Positions 18,841 through 29,203 of a stretch of DNA of 64,000 bases are shown here, piece after piece. The stretch spans positions 1,901,871 to 1,965,870 of the forward strand of contig NZ_RJSG01000002.1 in NCBI RefSeq assembly GCF_003725775.1, in the 5' to 3' direction. Source of the DNA: Nocardioides marmorisolisilvae (GTDB taxonomy: Bacteria; Actinomycetota; Actinomycetes; Propionibacteriales; Nocardioidaceae). Under the pieces are notes generated by a model. The model was not told where the DNA came from, searched no databases, and was given only the letters and a program-made list of their open reading frames with translations. The number at the start of each line of letters is the position of its first letter. Positions within the stretch are counted from its first letter, which is position 1. Position numbers and translations under genes: made by a program.

Positions 18841-18915
18841 CGGGTTCCTTCCCGCTGCATGAGCGGGAGGCGGTCCGCCGCCCGCTGCGTTCCACGACAG
18901 CGATGAGTTGCGAGG
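18841..18915 (-). promoter_or_regulatory. Riboswitch expression platform with two competing hairpins
   Basis: Between aptamer and start the minus strand can form GCGGG(C)GGCGG with CCGCC(T)CCCGC, or instead TCCCGCT-N5-AGCGGGA, whose 3' arm abuts the AAGGA ribosome-binding site. The two share the TCCCGC segment and exclude each other. No T-run follows either, so control of translation initiation is more likely than termination. Confidence 0.6.
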
Positions 18916-19017
18916 ACGTCGAGAGGCGGGTGCTCCGGCTCGCCGTACCCCTGCGGGCACGACCTACGGTTGCGGGTCAGCGCCGGACTTCGACCGGCTT
19001 TCCCCGTCCACCGACGT
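18916..19017 (-). promoter_or_regulatory. Cobalamin (B12) riboswitch aptamer
   Basis: The minus-strand RNA carries the B12-box core GCGCTGACCCGCAACCGT, preceded by GGGGAAAGCCGGT and followed by GAGCCGGAGCACCCGCC, as in actinobacterial cobalamin riboswitches. The closing stem pairs ACGTCG (19017-19012) with CGACGT (18921-18916) perfectly, which fixes both ends. It controls the secreted toroid protein at 18840. Confidence 0.93.
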
Positions 19018-19023
19018 GGTGGT

Positions 19024-19055
19024 TGTCAGGCGCTCCCCCGAGGGAACGCCTGACA
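19024..19055 (-). terminator. Terminator of the gatCAB operon
   Basis: A 9-bp outer stem TGTCAGGCG/CGCCTGACA with additional inner pairing, 14 bases after the gatB stop and just ahead of the B12 aptamer. It separates the gat transcript from the riboswitch gene. Confidence 0.8.
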
Positions 19056-19068
19056 GTAACACCGCAGG

Positions 19069-20562
19069 TCAGGAGAGCTTCTCCAGGATCAGCTCGCGGA
19101 CCCGGCCGGCGTCGGCCTGGCCGCGCATCGCCTTCATGACCTCACCGATCAGGGCCCCGGCGGCGGCGAGCTTGCCGTCGCGGATCTTCTCGGCGACGTC
19201 CGGGTTGGCCGCGATCGCGGCGTCGACGGCCTCGCTGAGTGCGCCCTCGTCGGAGACGATCGCCAGGCCGCGGGCCGCGACGATCTCCTCCGGGGTGCCC
19301 TCGCCGGCGAACAGACCGTCGAAGACCTGGCGGGCCAGCTTGTCGTTGATGCTGCCGCCGTCGACGAGCGCCTGCACCGCGGCCACCTGGACCGGCGTGA
19401 TGCCGAGCTCGGTCACCTCGACGCCGTCCTCGTTGGCGCGCCGGGCCAGCTCACCGAGCCACCACTTGCGGGCGGCCTGCGGCGTGGACCCCGCGGCGAT
19501 GGTCTCCTCGATCGCGTCGAGCGCACCCGCGCCGACGGTGTCGCGCATCTCCAGGTCGGAGAAGCCCCAGGACTCCTGGAGGCGGTTGCGCCGGGCGGTC
19601 GGGTTCTCCGGCAGGGTTCCGCGCAGCTGCTCGACCCAGTCGCGGCTCGGCGCCACCGGCACCAGGTCGGGCTCCGGGAAGTACCGGTAGTCCTCGGCGT
19701 CTGACTTCTCCCGGCCGCTGGTGGTGATGCCGGTGTCCTCGTGCCAGTGCCGGGTCTCCTGGAGGATCGACCCGCCGCCGTCGAGCACCGCGGCGTGCCG
19801 CGACATCTCGTAGCGGACCGCTCGTTCGACCGAGCGCAACGAGTTCACGTTCTTGGTCTCGGTCCGGGTGCCGAGCTGGTCCGAACCCTTCGGGGACAGC
19901 GACAGGTTCACGTCGGCCCGGATCGAGCCCTGGTCCATCCGGGCGTCGGAGACGTCCAGCGCGACGATCAGGTCGCGCAGCTGGGCGACGTACGCGCGCG
20001 CCACGTCGGGAGCCTTCGCGCCCGCGCCCAGGATCGGCTTCGTGACGATCTCGATCAGCGGGATCCCGGCGCGGTTGTAGTCGACCAGCGAGTGGTCGGC
20101 ACCCTGGATCCTGCCGGTGGCGCCACCGACGTGGGTGGACTTGCCGGTGTCCTCCTCCATGTGGGCGCGCTCGATCTCGACCCGGAAGACCTCACCGTCG
20201 ACGTCGACGTCCATGTAGCCGTTGAAGCAGATCGGCTCGTCGTACTGCGAGGTCTGGAAGTTCTTCGGCATGTCCGGGTAGAAGTAGTTCTTCCGGGCGA
20301 ACCGGCACCACTCCGCGATCTCGCAGTTCAGCGCCAGCCCGATCCGGATCGCCGACTCGACGGCCTTCGCGTTGACCACCGGCATCGCACCGGGCAGGCC
20401 CAGGCAGGTCGGGCAGACCTGGGTGTTCGGCTCGGCGCCGAACTCGGTCGGGCAGCCGCAGAACATCTTCGAGGCGGTGTTCAGCTCGACGTGGACCTCC
20501 AGGCCCATCGCCGGGTCGTACGTCGCGAGCACGTCGTCGAACGCAACCAGGGTGTCGGTCAT
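19069..20562 (-). CDS. gatB: Asp-tRNA(Asn)/Glu-tRNA(Gln) amidotransferase subunit B
   Basis: The 497-residue subunit that binds and activates the mischarged tRNA before amidation. The GatB catalytic domain begins [23 protein letters not shown], and the zinc-site cysteines are MFCGCP and VCPTCLG. The C-terminal YqeY-like tail domain ends [20 protein letters not shown]. Start ATG overlaps the gatA stop (ATGA). Needed because most actinobacteria lack glutaminyl-tRNA synthetase. Confidence 0.97.
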   Translation of the reverse strand: MTDTLVAFDDVLATYDPAMGLEVHVELNTASKMFCGCPTEFGAEPNTQVCPTCLGLPGAMPVVNAKAVESAIRIGLALNCEIAEWCRFARKNYFYPDMPKNFQTSQYDEPICFNGYMDVDVDGEVFRVEIERAHMEEDTGKSTHVGGATGRIQGADHSLVDYNRAGIPLIEIVTKPILGAGAKAPDVARAYVAQLRDLIVALDVSDARMDQGSIRADVNLSLSPKGSDQLGTRTETKNVNSLRSVERAVRYEMSRHAAVLDGGGSILQETRHWHEDTGITTSGREKSDAEDYRYFPEPDLVPVAPSRDWVEQLRGTLPENPTARRNRLQESWGFSDLEMRDTVGAGALDAIEETIAAGSTPQAARKWWLGELARRANEDGVEVTELGITPVQVAAVQALVDGGSINDKLARQVFDGLFAGEGTPEEIVAARGLAIVSDEGALSEAVDAAIAANPDVAEKIRDGKLAAAGALIGEVMKAMRGQADAGRVRELILEKLS

Positions 20563-22100
20563 GCGGTCCCTCCGAGGGTTTCGACAGGCTCAACCAGCGA
20601 GCCGAGTTCAGGGGCCTTGTCGAGCAGCGGGCCGCCCCACTGCGAGGCCAGCGCGGCCTCGAGGGCCGCACCGACCCGGTAGCAGCGGTCGTCGGCCAGG
20701 GCCGGGGCCAGGATCTGGAATCCCGCCGGCAGCCCGTCCTCGTCGGCGAGGCCGCTGGGCACCGAGATGCCCGGGACGCCCGCGAGGTTGGCCGGGATGG
20801 TCGCGAGGTCGTTGAGGTACATCGCAATCGGGTCGTCCAGCTTCTCGCCGAGCTTGAACGCGGTGGTCGGCGCCGTCGGCGAGACCAGCACGTCGACGGA
20901 GGCGAACGCGGCCTCGAAGTCGCGCGAGATCAGCGTGCGCATCTTCTGCGCCTGGCCGTAGTACGCGTCGTAGTAGCCGCTGGACAGGGCGTAGGTGCCG
21001 AGGATGATCCGTCGCTTCACCTCGTCGCCGAAGCCGGCGTCGCGGGTCGCGCGCATGACCTCCTCCGCGCTCGGGTCGCCGTCGGGGACGACCCGCAGGC
21101 CGTACCGCATGGCGTCGAACTTGGCGAGGTTGCTGGAGGCCTCGGCCGGGAGGATCAGGTAGTAGGCGGCCATCGCGTGCACGAAGTTCGGGCAGGAGAC
21201 CTCGACGACCTCGGCGCCGGCCTTGACCAGCAGCTCGACCGACTCGGTGAACCGCGCCATCACGCCGGGCTGCCAGCCGTCGCCGGCGAGCTCGGTGATC
21301 ACGCCGATGCGCACCCCGCTCAGGTCACCGGTCGCACCCTGCCTCGCCGCGGCGACCAGGTCGGGCAGCGGCTGGTCGATGCTGGTGGAGTCGCGCGGGT
21401 CGTGCCCGCCGATGAGCTCGTGCAGCAGCGCGGAGTCGAGCACGGTGCGGGTGACCGGGCCGACCTGGTCCAGCGAGTTGGCCAGGGCCACCAGACCGTA
21501 GCGGGAGACCCCGCCGTAGGTCGGCTTCACGCCGACGGTGCCGGTGACCGCACCCGGCTGGCGGATCGAGCCGCCGGTGTCGGTGCCCAGCGCGAGCGGC
21601 GCCTCGAAGGAGGCGACGGCCGCGGCCGAGCCGCCGCCGGAGCCGCCGGGGATGCGGTCCAGGTCCCACGGGTTGTGGGTCGGCCCGTACGCCGAGTGCT
21701 CGGTCGAGGAGCCCATCGCGAACTCGTCCATGTTGGTCTTGCCGAGGATCGGCAGGCCGGCCGCCTTGAGCCGGGCGACCACGGTCGCGTCGTACGGCGG
21801 GATCCAGCCCTCGAGGATCTTCGAGCCGCACGTGGTCGGCAGACCCTGGGTCGCGAGCACGTCCTTGACCGCGATCGGGACGCCGTCGAGTGCGGACTTG
21901 AGGGTGCCGGCGGCGCGGCGGGCGTCGGACGCGGCGGCCTGCGCCAGCGCACCCTCGCCGTCGACGTGCAGGAACGCGTGCACGGCGCCGTCGACCTCGG
22001 CGATCCGGTCCAGGTAGGCCTGGGTGATCTCCACCGAGGTGGTCTCGCCGGCGGCCAGCGCCTCGGCCAGCTCGGCGGCCGTCTTCTTGATGAGGCTCAC
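20559..22100 (-). CDS. gatA: Asp-tRNA(Asn)/Glu-tRNA(Gln) amidotransferase subunit A
   Basis: A 513-residue amidase-signature enzyme that releases ammonia from glutamine and passes it to GatB. The Ser-cisSer-Lys site is visible: Lys in IAVKDVLAT and the serine-rich loop [14 protein letters not shown]. The GTG start at 22100 overlaps the gatC stop (GTGA). The last dozen residues ([14 protein letters not shown]) are encoded by a dispersed repeat, so the C-terminal tail differs from the usual end of the family. Confidence 0.97.
   Translation of the reverse strand: MSLIKKTAAELAEALAAGETTSVEITQAYLDRIAEVDGAVHAFLHVDGEGALAQAAASDARRAAGTLKSALDGVPIAVKDVLATQGLPTTCGSKILEGWIPPYDATVVARLKAAGLPILGKTNMDEFAMGSSTEHSAYGPTHNPWDLDRIPGGSGGGSAAAVASFEAPLALGTDTGGSIRQPGAVTGTVGVKPTYGGVSRYGLVALANSLDQVGPVTRTVLDSALLHELIGGHDPRDSTSIDQPLPDLVAAARQGATGDLSGVRIGVITELAGDGWQPGVMARFTESVELLVKAGAEVVEVSCPNFVHAMAAYYLILPAEASSNLAKFDAMRYGLRVVPDGDPSAEEVMRATRDAGFGDEVKRRIILGTYALSSGYYDAYYGQAQKMRTLISRDFEAAFASVDVLVSPTAPTTAFKLGEKLDDPIAMYLNDLATIPANLAGVPGISVPSGLADEDGLPAGFQILAPALADDRCYRVGAALEAALASQWGGPLLDKAPELGSLVEPVETLGGTA
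20575..20602. repeat. Dispersed repeat within the gatA 3' end
   Basis: GGTTTCGACAGGCTCAACCA-type element; on the coding strand it gives LVEPVET. Related copies lie at 39111-39170 and 45051-45071. Such elements are widespread in Nocardioides-like genomes, often at gene ends (general knowledge). Confidence 0.75.
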
Positions 22101-22396
22101 TGCTCGTCCCCCAGGATCCGCGGCACGGAGAAGCGCTGCTCCTCGACGGCCGGTGCGCCCGAGAGCGCCTGCTCCGGGGTCAGGCACGGCTCGACGACGT
22201 CCTCGCGGAACACGTTGGTCAGCGGGATCGCGTGCGAGGTCGGCGGGATGTCGTCACCGGCGACGCCGCTGATCGAGGCCACCGACTCCAGGATCACGGA
22301 CAGCTGGGGTGCGAGGTGGTCGAGCTCGGCGTCGTCGAGGTCGATCCGGGCGAGGTTCGCCAGGTGGGCGACCTCGTCTCGGGTGATTTCAGGCAT
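22097..22396 (-). CDS. gatC: Asp-tRNA(Asn)/Glu-tRNA(Gln) amidotransferase subunit C
   Basis: A 99-residue chaperone-like subunit that wraps around GatA and stabilises the complex. Typical start [22 protein letters not shown], then [18 protein letters not shown] and DVVEPCLT. First gene of gatCAB. A perfect -10 (TAGGAT) lies six bases before the ATG, so the operon transcript is probably leaderless. Confidence 0.95.
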   Translation of the reverse strand: MPEITRDEVAHLANLARIDLDDAELDHLAPQLSVILESVASISGVAGDDIPPTSHAIPLTNVFREDVVEPCLTPEQALSGAPAVEEQRFSVPRILGDEQ

Positions 22397-22435
22397 GCCT
22401 GAATCCTAGGTGGCTGGGTCCCTGCCCTACGAACC

Positions 22436-22484
22436 GGGTTTCGAGGCTCCTCGCTGCGCTCCTCGCACCTCAACCACCGTGGAT
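22436..22484. repeat. Intergenic dispersed repeat
   Basis: Starts GGTTTCGAGGCTCCTCGC, contains CTCGCTGCGCTC and ends CACCTCAACCACC. GAGG and CCTC arms can pair. It fills the gap between gatC and the epimerase gene and shares its core with the element at 4760-4782. Elements of this form are common in Nocardioides-like genomes (general knowledge). Confidence 0.55.
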
Positions 22485-23537
22485 TCAGCCCCTGACCAGC
22501 CCGTCGTCGATCATCTGCTGGAAGTGCTCGGTCACCGACTCCGCTCCCGGGCGGAAGGTGATGCCCAGCTCGGCGACCGTGCGGCTGTTGTCGAACCGCA
22601 GCGGGTAGCCCACGTTCAGCTTCACGAACTCGCGGGTCAGCCCGGCCACCGGAGCGGCGAGCCAGATCGCGGCCTTGGGGGCCTCCATCAGCGGGAAGGA
22701 CGGCCGGTAGCCGAACTTCGCCCGCAGTGCCTTGCCGATGTCGAGCATGCTCATCGTCTCGGAGTTGGTGATGTAGCGACCGTGGGCAGCGGGGGTGAAG
22801 CCCGCGGCGATGTGCGCGCGGGCCACGTCGCGGACGTCGACGACACCCATCTCCAGGGGCGGCGCTCCGGCGGCCTGGGAGAAGTCGGTGAAGCTGCCCA
22901 TGGTCCGGAACGTCCCGGACTTGCTGGCCGTGGTCAGCGACGGGCCGAGCACCAGTCCGGGGTGGATCGTGACCAGGTCCCAGCGGTCCTGCGCGCCGGC
23001 GATGTCCCACGCCTCGCGCTCGGCCACGGTCTTGGAGTACGGGTACGGCTGGTGGTCCAGGCTGCTGGTGGTGTTCCAGTCGTCCTCGGTGAACTGGTCC
23101 TTGCCGACCATGTCGATGTTGTCCCCGCAGATCGCGACGACGCTGCTGGTCAGTACCACCCGCTTGACCGACTCGGTCTCGTTCACGCTGGTGAGCACGT
23201 TGCGGGTGCCCTCGAGCGCCGGGCTGACCAGCTGCTTCTGCGGGTCCCGGACCTTGCCGATGAGGAACGGCGACGCGGTGTGCATGACCAGCTCGCACCC
23301 GGCCATCGCCTCGGTGTAGCTGCCCGGCTCGAGAAGCTCGGCGCGGTGCAGCGTGAGCCGACCGGGGTGCGCTTCGGCCAGGGCGTGCAGGTGCTCGAGA
23401 CCCTTCTTCTTCTGCGGGTCCCGGACGGTCGCCCGTACCGTGTGGCCGTCCTCGAGCAGGTAGCGCACCAGCCAGCTGGCGACGTAGCCGCTGCCGCCGG
23501 TGACCAGGACCGGGGCGGCGGGGTCGATGTTCGTCAT
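22485..23537 (-). CDS. NAD(P)-dependent epimerase/dehydratase (extended SDR, dihydroflavonol-reductase-like)
   Basis: A 350-residue extended short-chain dehydrogenase. Rossmann motif VLVTGGSGYVASW (about residues 10-22), VVLTSSVVAI strand with the catalytic Ser, and the active-site YPYSK with Tyr and Lys. Relatives reduce ketones or act as epimerases; the substrate is unknown. The ATG at 23537 is chosen because TAGCCT ends six bases upstream, while a GTG at 23543 would overlap that -10. The repeat at 22436-22484 follows the stop immediately. Confidence 0.88.
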   Translation of the reverse strand: MTNIDPAAPVLVTGGSGYVASWLVRYLLEDGHTVRATVRDPQKKKGLEHLHALAEAHPGRLTLHRAELLEPGSYTEAMAGCELVMHTASPFLIGKVRDPQKQLVSPALEGTRNVLTSVNETESVKRVVLTSSVVAICGDNIDMVGKDQFTEDDWNTTSSLDHQPYPYSKTVAEREAWDIAGAQDRWDLVTIHPGLVLGPSLTTASKSGTFRTMGSFTDFSQAAGAPPLEMGVVDVRDVARAHIAAGFTPAAHGRYITNSETMSMLDIGKALRAKFGYRPSFPLMEAPKAAIWLAAPVAGLTREFVKLNVGYPLRFDNSRTVAELGITFRPGAESVTEHFQQMIDDGLVRG

Positions 23538-23602
23538 GGGCACAGGCTAGGGCTCCGCCTCACGACCGCGCGAGGCGTCCGCGGGGTGATCCGGGTCGCG
23601 TT

Positions 23603-24184
23603 TCAGCGACGCTGCGGGTGCGCGGTGAGCACGACCTCGCCGGACGGACCCGGGTCGTCGTCGAGGACCTCGCGGGTGACCGTCAGCGTGTCGAACTCAG
23701 CCGGGCTGACCGGGGCCCAGAGCGTCACGTAGTCGCCCTCGTTGAAGGTGCCGATCGAGACCCGCTGGCCGGCCTCGTTGCGGAGCCAGGCCTCGTAGTA
23801 CTCATCCCCGTCACGCCGCGGCAGGTCCTCGACCTTCAGGGTGATCCGCCAGCCGCTCTGCGTCCGGGTCAGGGACACGTCGCCGTGCGCCTGGGGCGCC
23901 AGCTCGGTCGGCGCCACGGTCGCGGAGAACTGCACCGGGTCGTCGTGAACCTGCTGGACGGTGACGGTGACGCCCACCGCCAGCACCACCGAGGCCGCGA
24001 CCGCAGCCAGGGCGTACCGGGTGCGACGGCGACGCCGGAGCCGGCCGGACTCCTGGGCGATCGCCTCGACCACCTTCTCCTGGAGCTCGGCCGGCGGCTC
24101 GGTCCACAGCGACGGGTCCGCGAGCAGCGCGTCGACGCGCTCGAGCTCGGCGATCTCCTCGGGGGTCAGGTCATCCTCGTTCAT
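23603..24184 (-). CDS. Anti-sigma factor, RskA-like
   Basis: A 193-residue single-pass membrane protein: acidic N-terminal cytoplasmic segment, RRRRR stop, one transmembrane helix (about residues 60-82, YALAAVAASVVLAVGVTV) and an extracellular anti-sigma-K domain (VKVEDLPRRDGDEYYEAWLRN). The N-terminal region lacks the HxxxCxxC zinc motif of classical ZAS domains. Its start overlaps the sigma gene by 14 bases, so it most likely holds that sigma factor inactive at the membrane. Confidence 0.85.
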   Translation of the reverse strand: MNEDDLTPEEIAELERVDALLADPSLWTEPPAELQEKVVEAIAQESGRLRRRRRTRYALAAVAASVVLAVGVTVTVQQVHDDPVQFSATVAPTELAPQAHGDVSLTRTQSGWRITLKVEDLPRRDGDEYYEAWLRNEAGQRVSIGTFNEGDYVTLWAPVSPAEFDTLTVTREVLDDDPGPSGEVVLTAHPQRR

Positions 24185-24758
24185 CGGACCCTCCTCCCCC
24201 GTCGATGGTCCCGTTGACCGTGCGTCGGTGCACCAGCACTCCGGCCAGCCGCCGGTGCGCCCGGTGGCTGCGCGACTTCACCGTGCCCAGCGGGATCTCC
24301 AGCCGGTCGGCGATCTCGTGGTGGGTGAGGTCGTCGAAGTGCTGCAACCGGATGATCGTACGGTCCTGGCTGGACAGCTCGTCGAGCGCGCTGTGCACCT
24401 CCGCGACGTCGTCGAGGTGGTCGACCGACGGCGGCAGGGTGATGAGCTCGGACGCGGCGGTCCCGTCGATGTCGTCGTGGCCGCGGTGCCGGCGCTCTCG
24501 CCGGTGCACGTCGATCGTGACCCGCTTGGCGATGGTCGTCAGCCACGCTCCGAGCGGGCGCGTCGGGTCGTAGCTGGCAGCGGCGCGCCAGGCCTGGACG
24601 AACGTCTGCTGGGTCGCGTCCTCGGCCAGACCGGCATCACGCAGCACCCGGTACGCGATCGAGAAGACCAGCCGTCCGTAGGACTGGTAGACGACCCTGA
24701 TCGAGTCCGGGTCACCGGCTGCGAACCTCTGGGCCAGGTCCGCCTCGTCAGGCGCCAC
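24171..24758 (-). CDS. ECF-type RNA polymerase sigma factor
   Basis: About 195 residues with region 2 (VVYQSYGRLVFSIAYRVL and EDATQQTFVQAWRAA) and region 4 (LSSQDRTIIRLQHFDDLTHHEIADRLEIPLGTVKSRSHRAHRRLA) helix-turn-helix. Sits directly ahead of its RskA-like partner with overlapping frames. The GTG at 24758 is preferred because a perfect -10 (TACCGT) lies seven bases upstream; a GTG at 24767 is also possible and would add three residues. The signal sensed is unknown. Confidence 0.9.
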   Translation of the reverse strand: MAPDEADLAQRFAAGDPDSIRVVYQSYGRLVFSIAYRVLRDAGLAEDATQQTFVQAWRAAASYDPTRPLGAWLTTIAKRVTIDVHRRERRHRGHDDIDGTAASELITLPPSVDHLDDVAEVHSALDELSSQDRTIIRLQHFDDLTHHEIADRLEIPLGTVKSRSHRAHRRLAGVLVHRRTVNGTIDGGGGSDERG

Positions 24759-24972
24759 GCGCGTCACGGTAGCCCAGGGACGCGCAGCCGTCTCCCGAGT
24801 TTCCGGCGCCCCGACCGGCGTCTTCCCGGGTTCGTCCTCGGCTGCAGTGATCCGCCCCACCTCCTGCTTACGCAGGCTGCCGGATCCGGGTTCCGTCGTG
24901 GAACCGAACGCGGCGCGAGCCCGTAGGCACCGACATGAAGGAGCAGTACAAGCCAACGAGGAGAGAAGAAGA

Positions 24973-25371
24973 ATGTCTGTGTTCCCCGGCATCACCCACG
25001 TCGCCGTCACCGTCAGCGACCTGAAGCGCAGCACCCCCTGGTACGCCGCCCTGTTCGGCAGCGACCCGGTGCTCGACGAGGACACCGACGGCGGGTTCCA
25101 CCACACGGTGTTCGCCCTCGACGGTGGCCAGTTGTTCGGGCTGCACCAGCACGAGAGCGCCCCGGCGGGCAGCTTCGACGAGCGTCGGTCCGGGCTGGAC
25201 CACGTGTCGTTCGCGTGCACCGACCGCGACGAGCTCGAGGGCTGGGTCAAGCGCCTGGACGACCTCGGCTACCGCCACGGGGGCATCGTCGACGCGCACT
25301 ACGGGTCCGGGCTGTCGTTCCGCGACCCGGACAACGTCGCGCTCGAGTTCTTCGCGCCGCCGGCTGCCTGA
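24973..25371 (+). CDS. VOC-superfamily (glyoxalase-like) protein
   Basis: A 132-residue single VOC domain: THVAVTVSDLKRSTPWYAALFG, then GLDHVSFACTDRDEL and the closing FRDPDNVALEFFAPP. The metal-ligand pattern His...Glu (HVAV, LEFF) is kept. GAGAGAAG just upstream sets the start. It follows the sigma gene divergently. The exact substrate is unknown. Confidence 0.88.
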   Translation: MSVFPGITHVAVTVSDLKRSTPWYAALFGSDPVLDEDTDGGFHHTVFALDGGQLFGLHQHESAPAGSFDERRSGLDHVSFACTDRDELEGWVKRLDDLGYRHGGIVDAHYGSGLSFRDPDNVALEFFAPPAA

Positions 25372-25410
25372 CGCGCGCGAACCGGGAGCGTGCTGGGGGA
25401 CGCTTCCGGA

Positions 25411-25443
25411 CTCGGCCGCACCCGCCCGGGTGGTGCGGCCGAG
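25411..25443. terminator. Bidirectional terminator between VOC gene and ligA
   Basis: A 12-bp perfect stem CTCGGCCGCACC/GGTGCGGCCGAG with a 9-base loop, midway between the convergent stops at 25371 and 25465. Confidence 0.8.
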
Positions 25444-25464
25444 GACGCTCGTCGCCCGGTTCTG

Positions 25465-28300
<2,836 letters not shown>

Positions 28301-28428
28301 CCCGCGCCCTGACTCCCGCCTGACTCCCGCCTGAACCGCGACGTGCCCGGCATCACGTCCGGTTTCCGCAACCCGGCCCGGACGCGGTGCGTTCAACCCA
28401 GGAGACCGTCTCCTGCAGAAAGCACCTC

Positions 28429-29127
28429 ATGTCCCGCCCGAACCACTCCCCGATCAGTCCCAGCCAGGTCGTCGCCAGTGCCCTGGCCGCGTCCGCAGCC
28501 GCCTTCGCCGCCTCCTACCTCGGTGTCGCCGGCACGATCATCGGCGCCGCCGTCGCGAGCGTGATCGTCACGGTGGGCAGTGCGCTGGTGCACAGCTCGT
28601 TCCGCCGCAGCAGTGACGCGGTGCGACGCACGGCCCAGCTGGTGCGCCCGGTCGGCGGCACCGACCCCGAGCCGGCGACGCCCGACCTCGAGCACACCCG
28701 GGTGCTGGAGATAGCCCCGGAACCTCCGCCGCTGCGTGCGCCCGGAGCGTGGCGGCGGACCGCTCTGGCGGCCGCCCTCGTCCTCGGCGTCACCCTGGCC
28801 GGGCTGACCGGGCTCGAGGCAGCACTCGGCAAGCCGCTCTCGGCTCTTCTCGGCGGCTCGGACGCCTCGGGGACCAGCCTGACCAGCGCCGTGGGTGGCG
28901 GCTCGCACCCCAGCGCCACCTCGTCGAAGGCCGACCCGGGCAACGGGAGCACCACGACCCCCGCGGTGCCGACCCCGACCCCGAGCAGCGAGCCGACCAG
29001 CGAACCGTCGGGTCAGCCCACCCCGGAGCCGACGAGCACGCCCACATCGGTACCGACCACGGAGCCGACCGCCACCCCCACGAGCGACCCGACGGCCACC
29101 ACGACGCCGACCCCGGCCGCTCCCTGA
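28429..29127 (+). CDS. Membrane protein with Pro/Thr/Ser-rich extracellular tail
   Basis: A 232-residue protein. Two hydrophobic segments near the N-terminus (ALAASAAAFAASYLGVAGTIIGAAVASVIVTVG) and another at about residues 110-130 (TALAAALVLGVTLAGLTGL) flank a cytoplasmic loop. The last 90 residues are a mucin-like stalk of PTP/SEP/TEP repeats that probably spans the cell wall. Function unknown. The start at 28429 is chosen because the conserved-looking MSRPNHSPISPSQ follows a weak GAAAG; a GTG at 28387 is less likely. An 11-bp tandem duplication (TGACTCCCGCC) lies upstream at about 28310-28331. Confidence 0.7.
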   Translation: MSRPNHSPISPSQVVASALAASAAAFAASYLGVAGTIIGAAVASVIVTVGSALVHSSFRRSSDAVRRTAQLVRPVGGTDPEPATPDLEHTRVLEIAPEPPPLRAPGAWRRTALAAALVLGVTLAGLTGLEAALGKPLSALLGGSDASGTSLTSAVGGGSHPSATSSKADPGNGSTTTPAVPTPTPSSEPTSEPSGQPTPEPTSTPTSVPTTEPTATPTSDPTATTTPTPAAP

Positions 29128-29152
29128 TCCCGCGGCCGACGCCCCGGGGAAA

Positions 29153-29187
29153 CACTGCGGCCCCCGGCAGAGCCGGGGGCCGCAGTG
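29153..29187. terminator. Bidirectional terminator
   Basis: A 16-bp perfect stem with a 3-base loop (CACTGCGGCCCCCGGC-AGA-complement), between the convergent ends of the stalk protein (29127) and the Ig-repeat protein (29204). The strongest hairpin in the window. Confidence 0.93.
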
Positions 29188-29203
29188 CGTTCCATCGAGT
29201 GGA

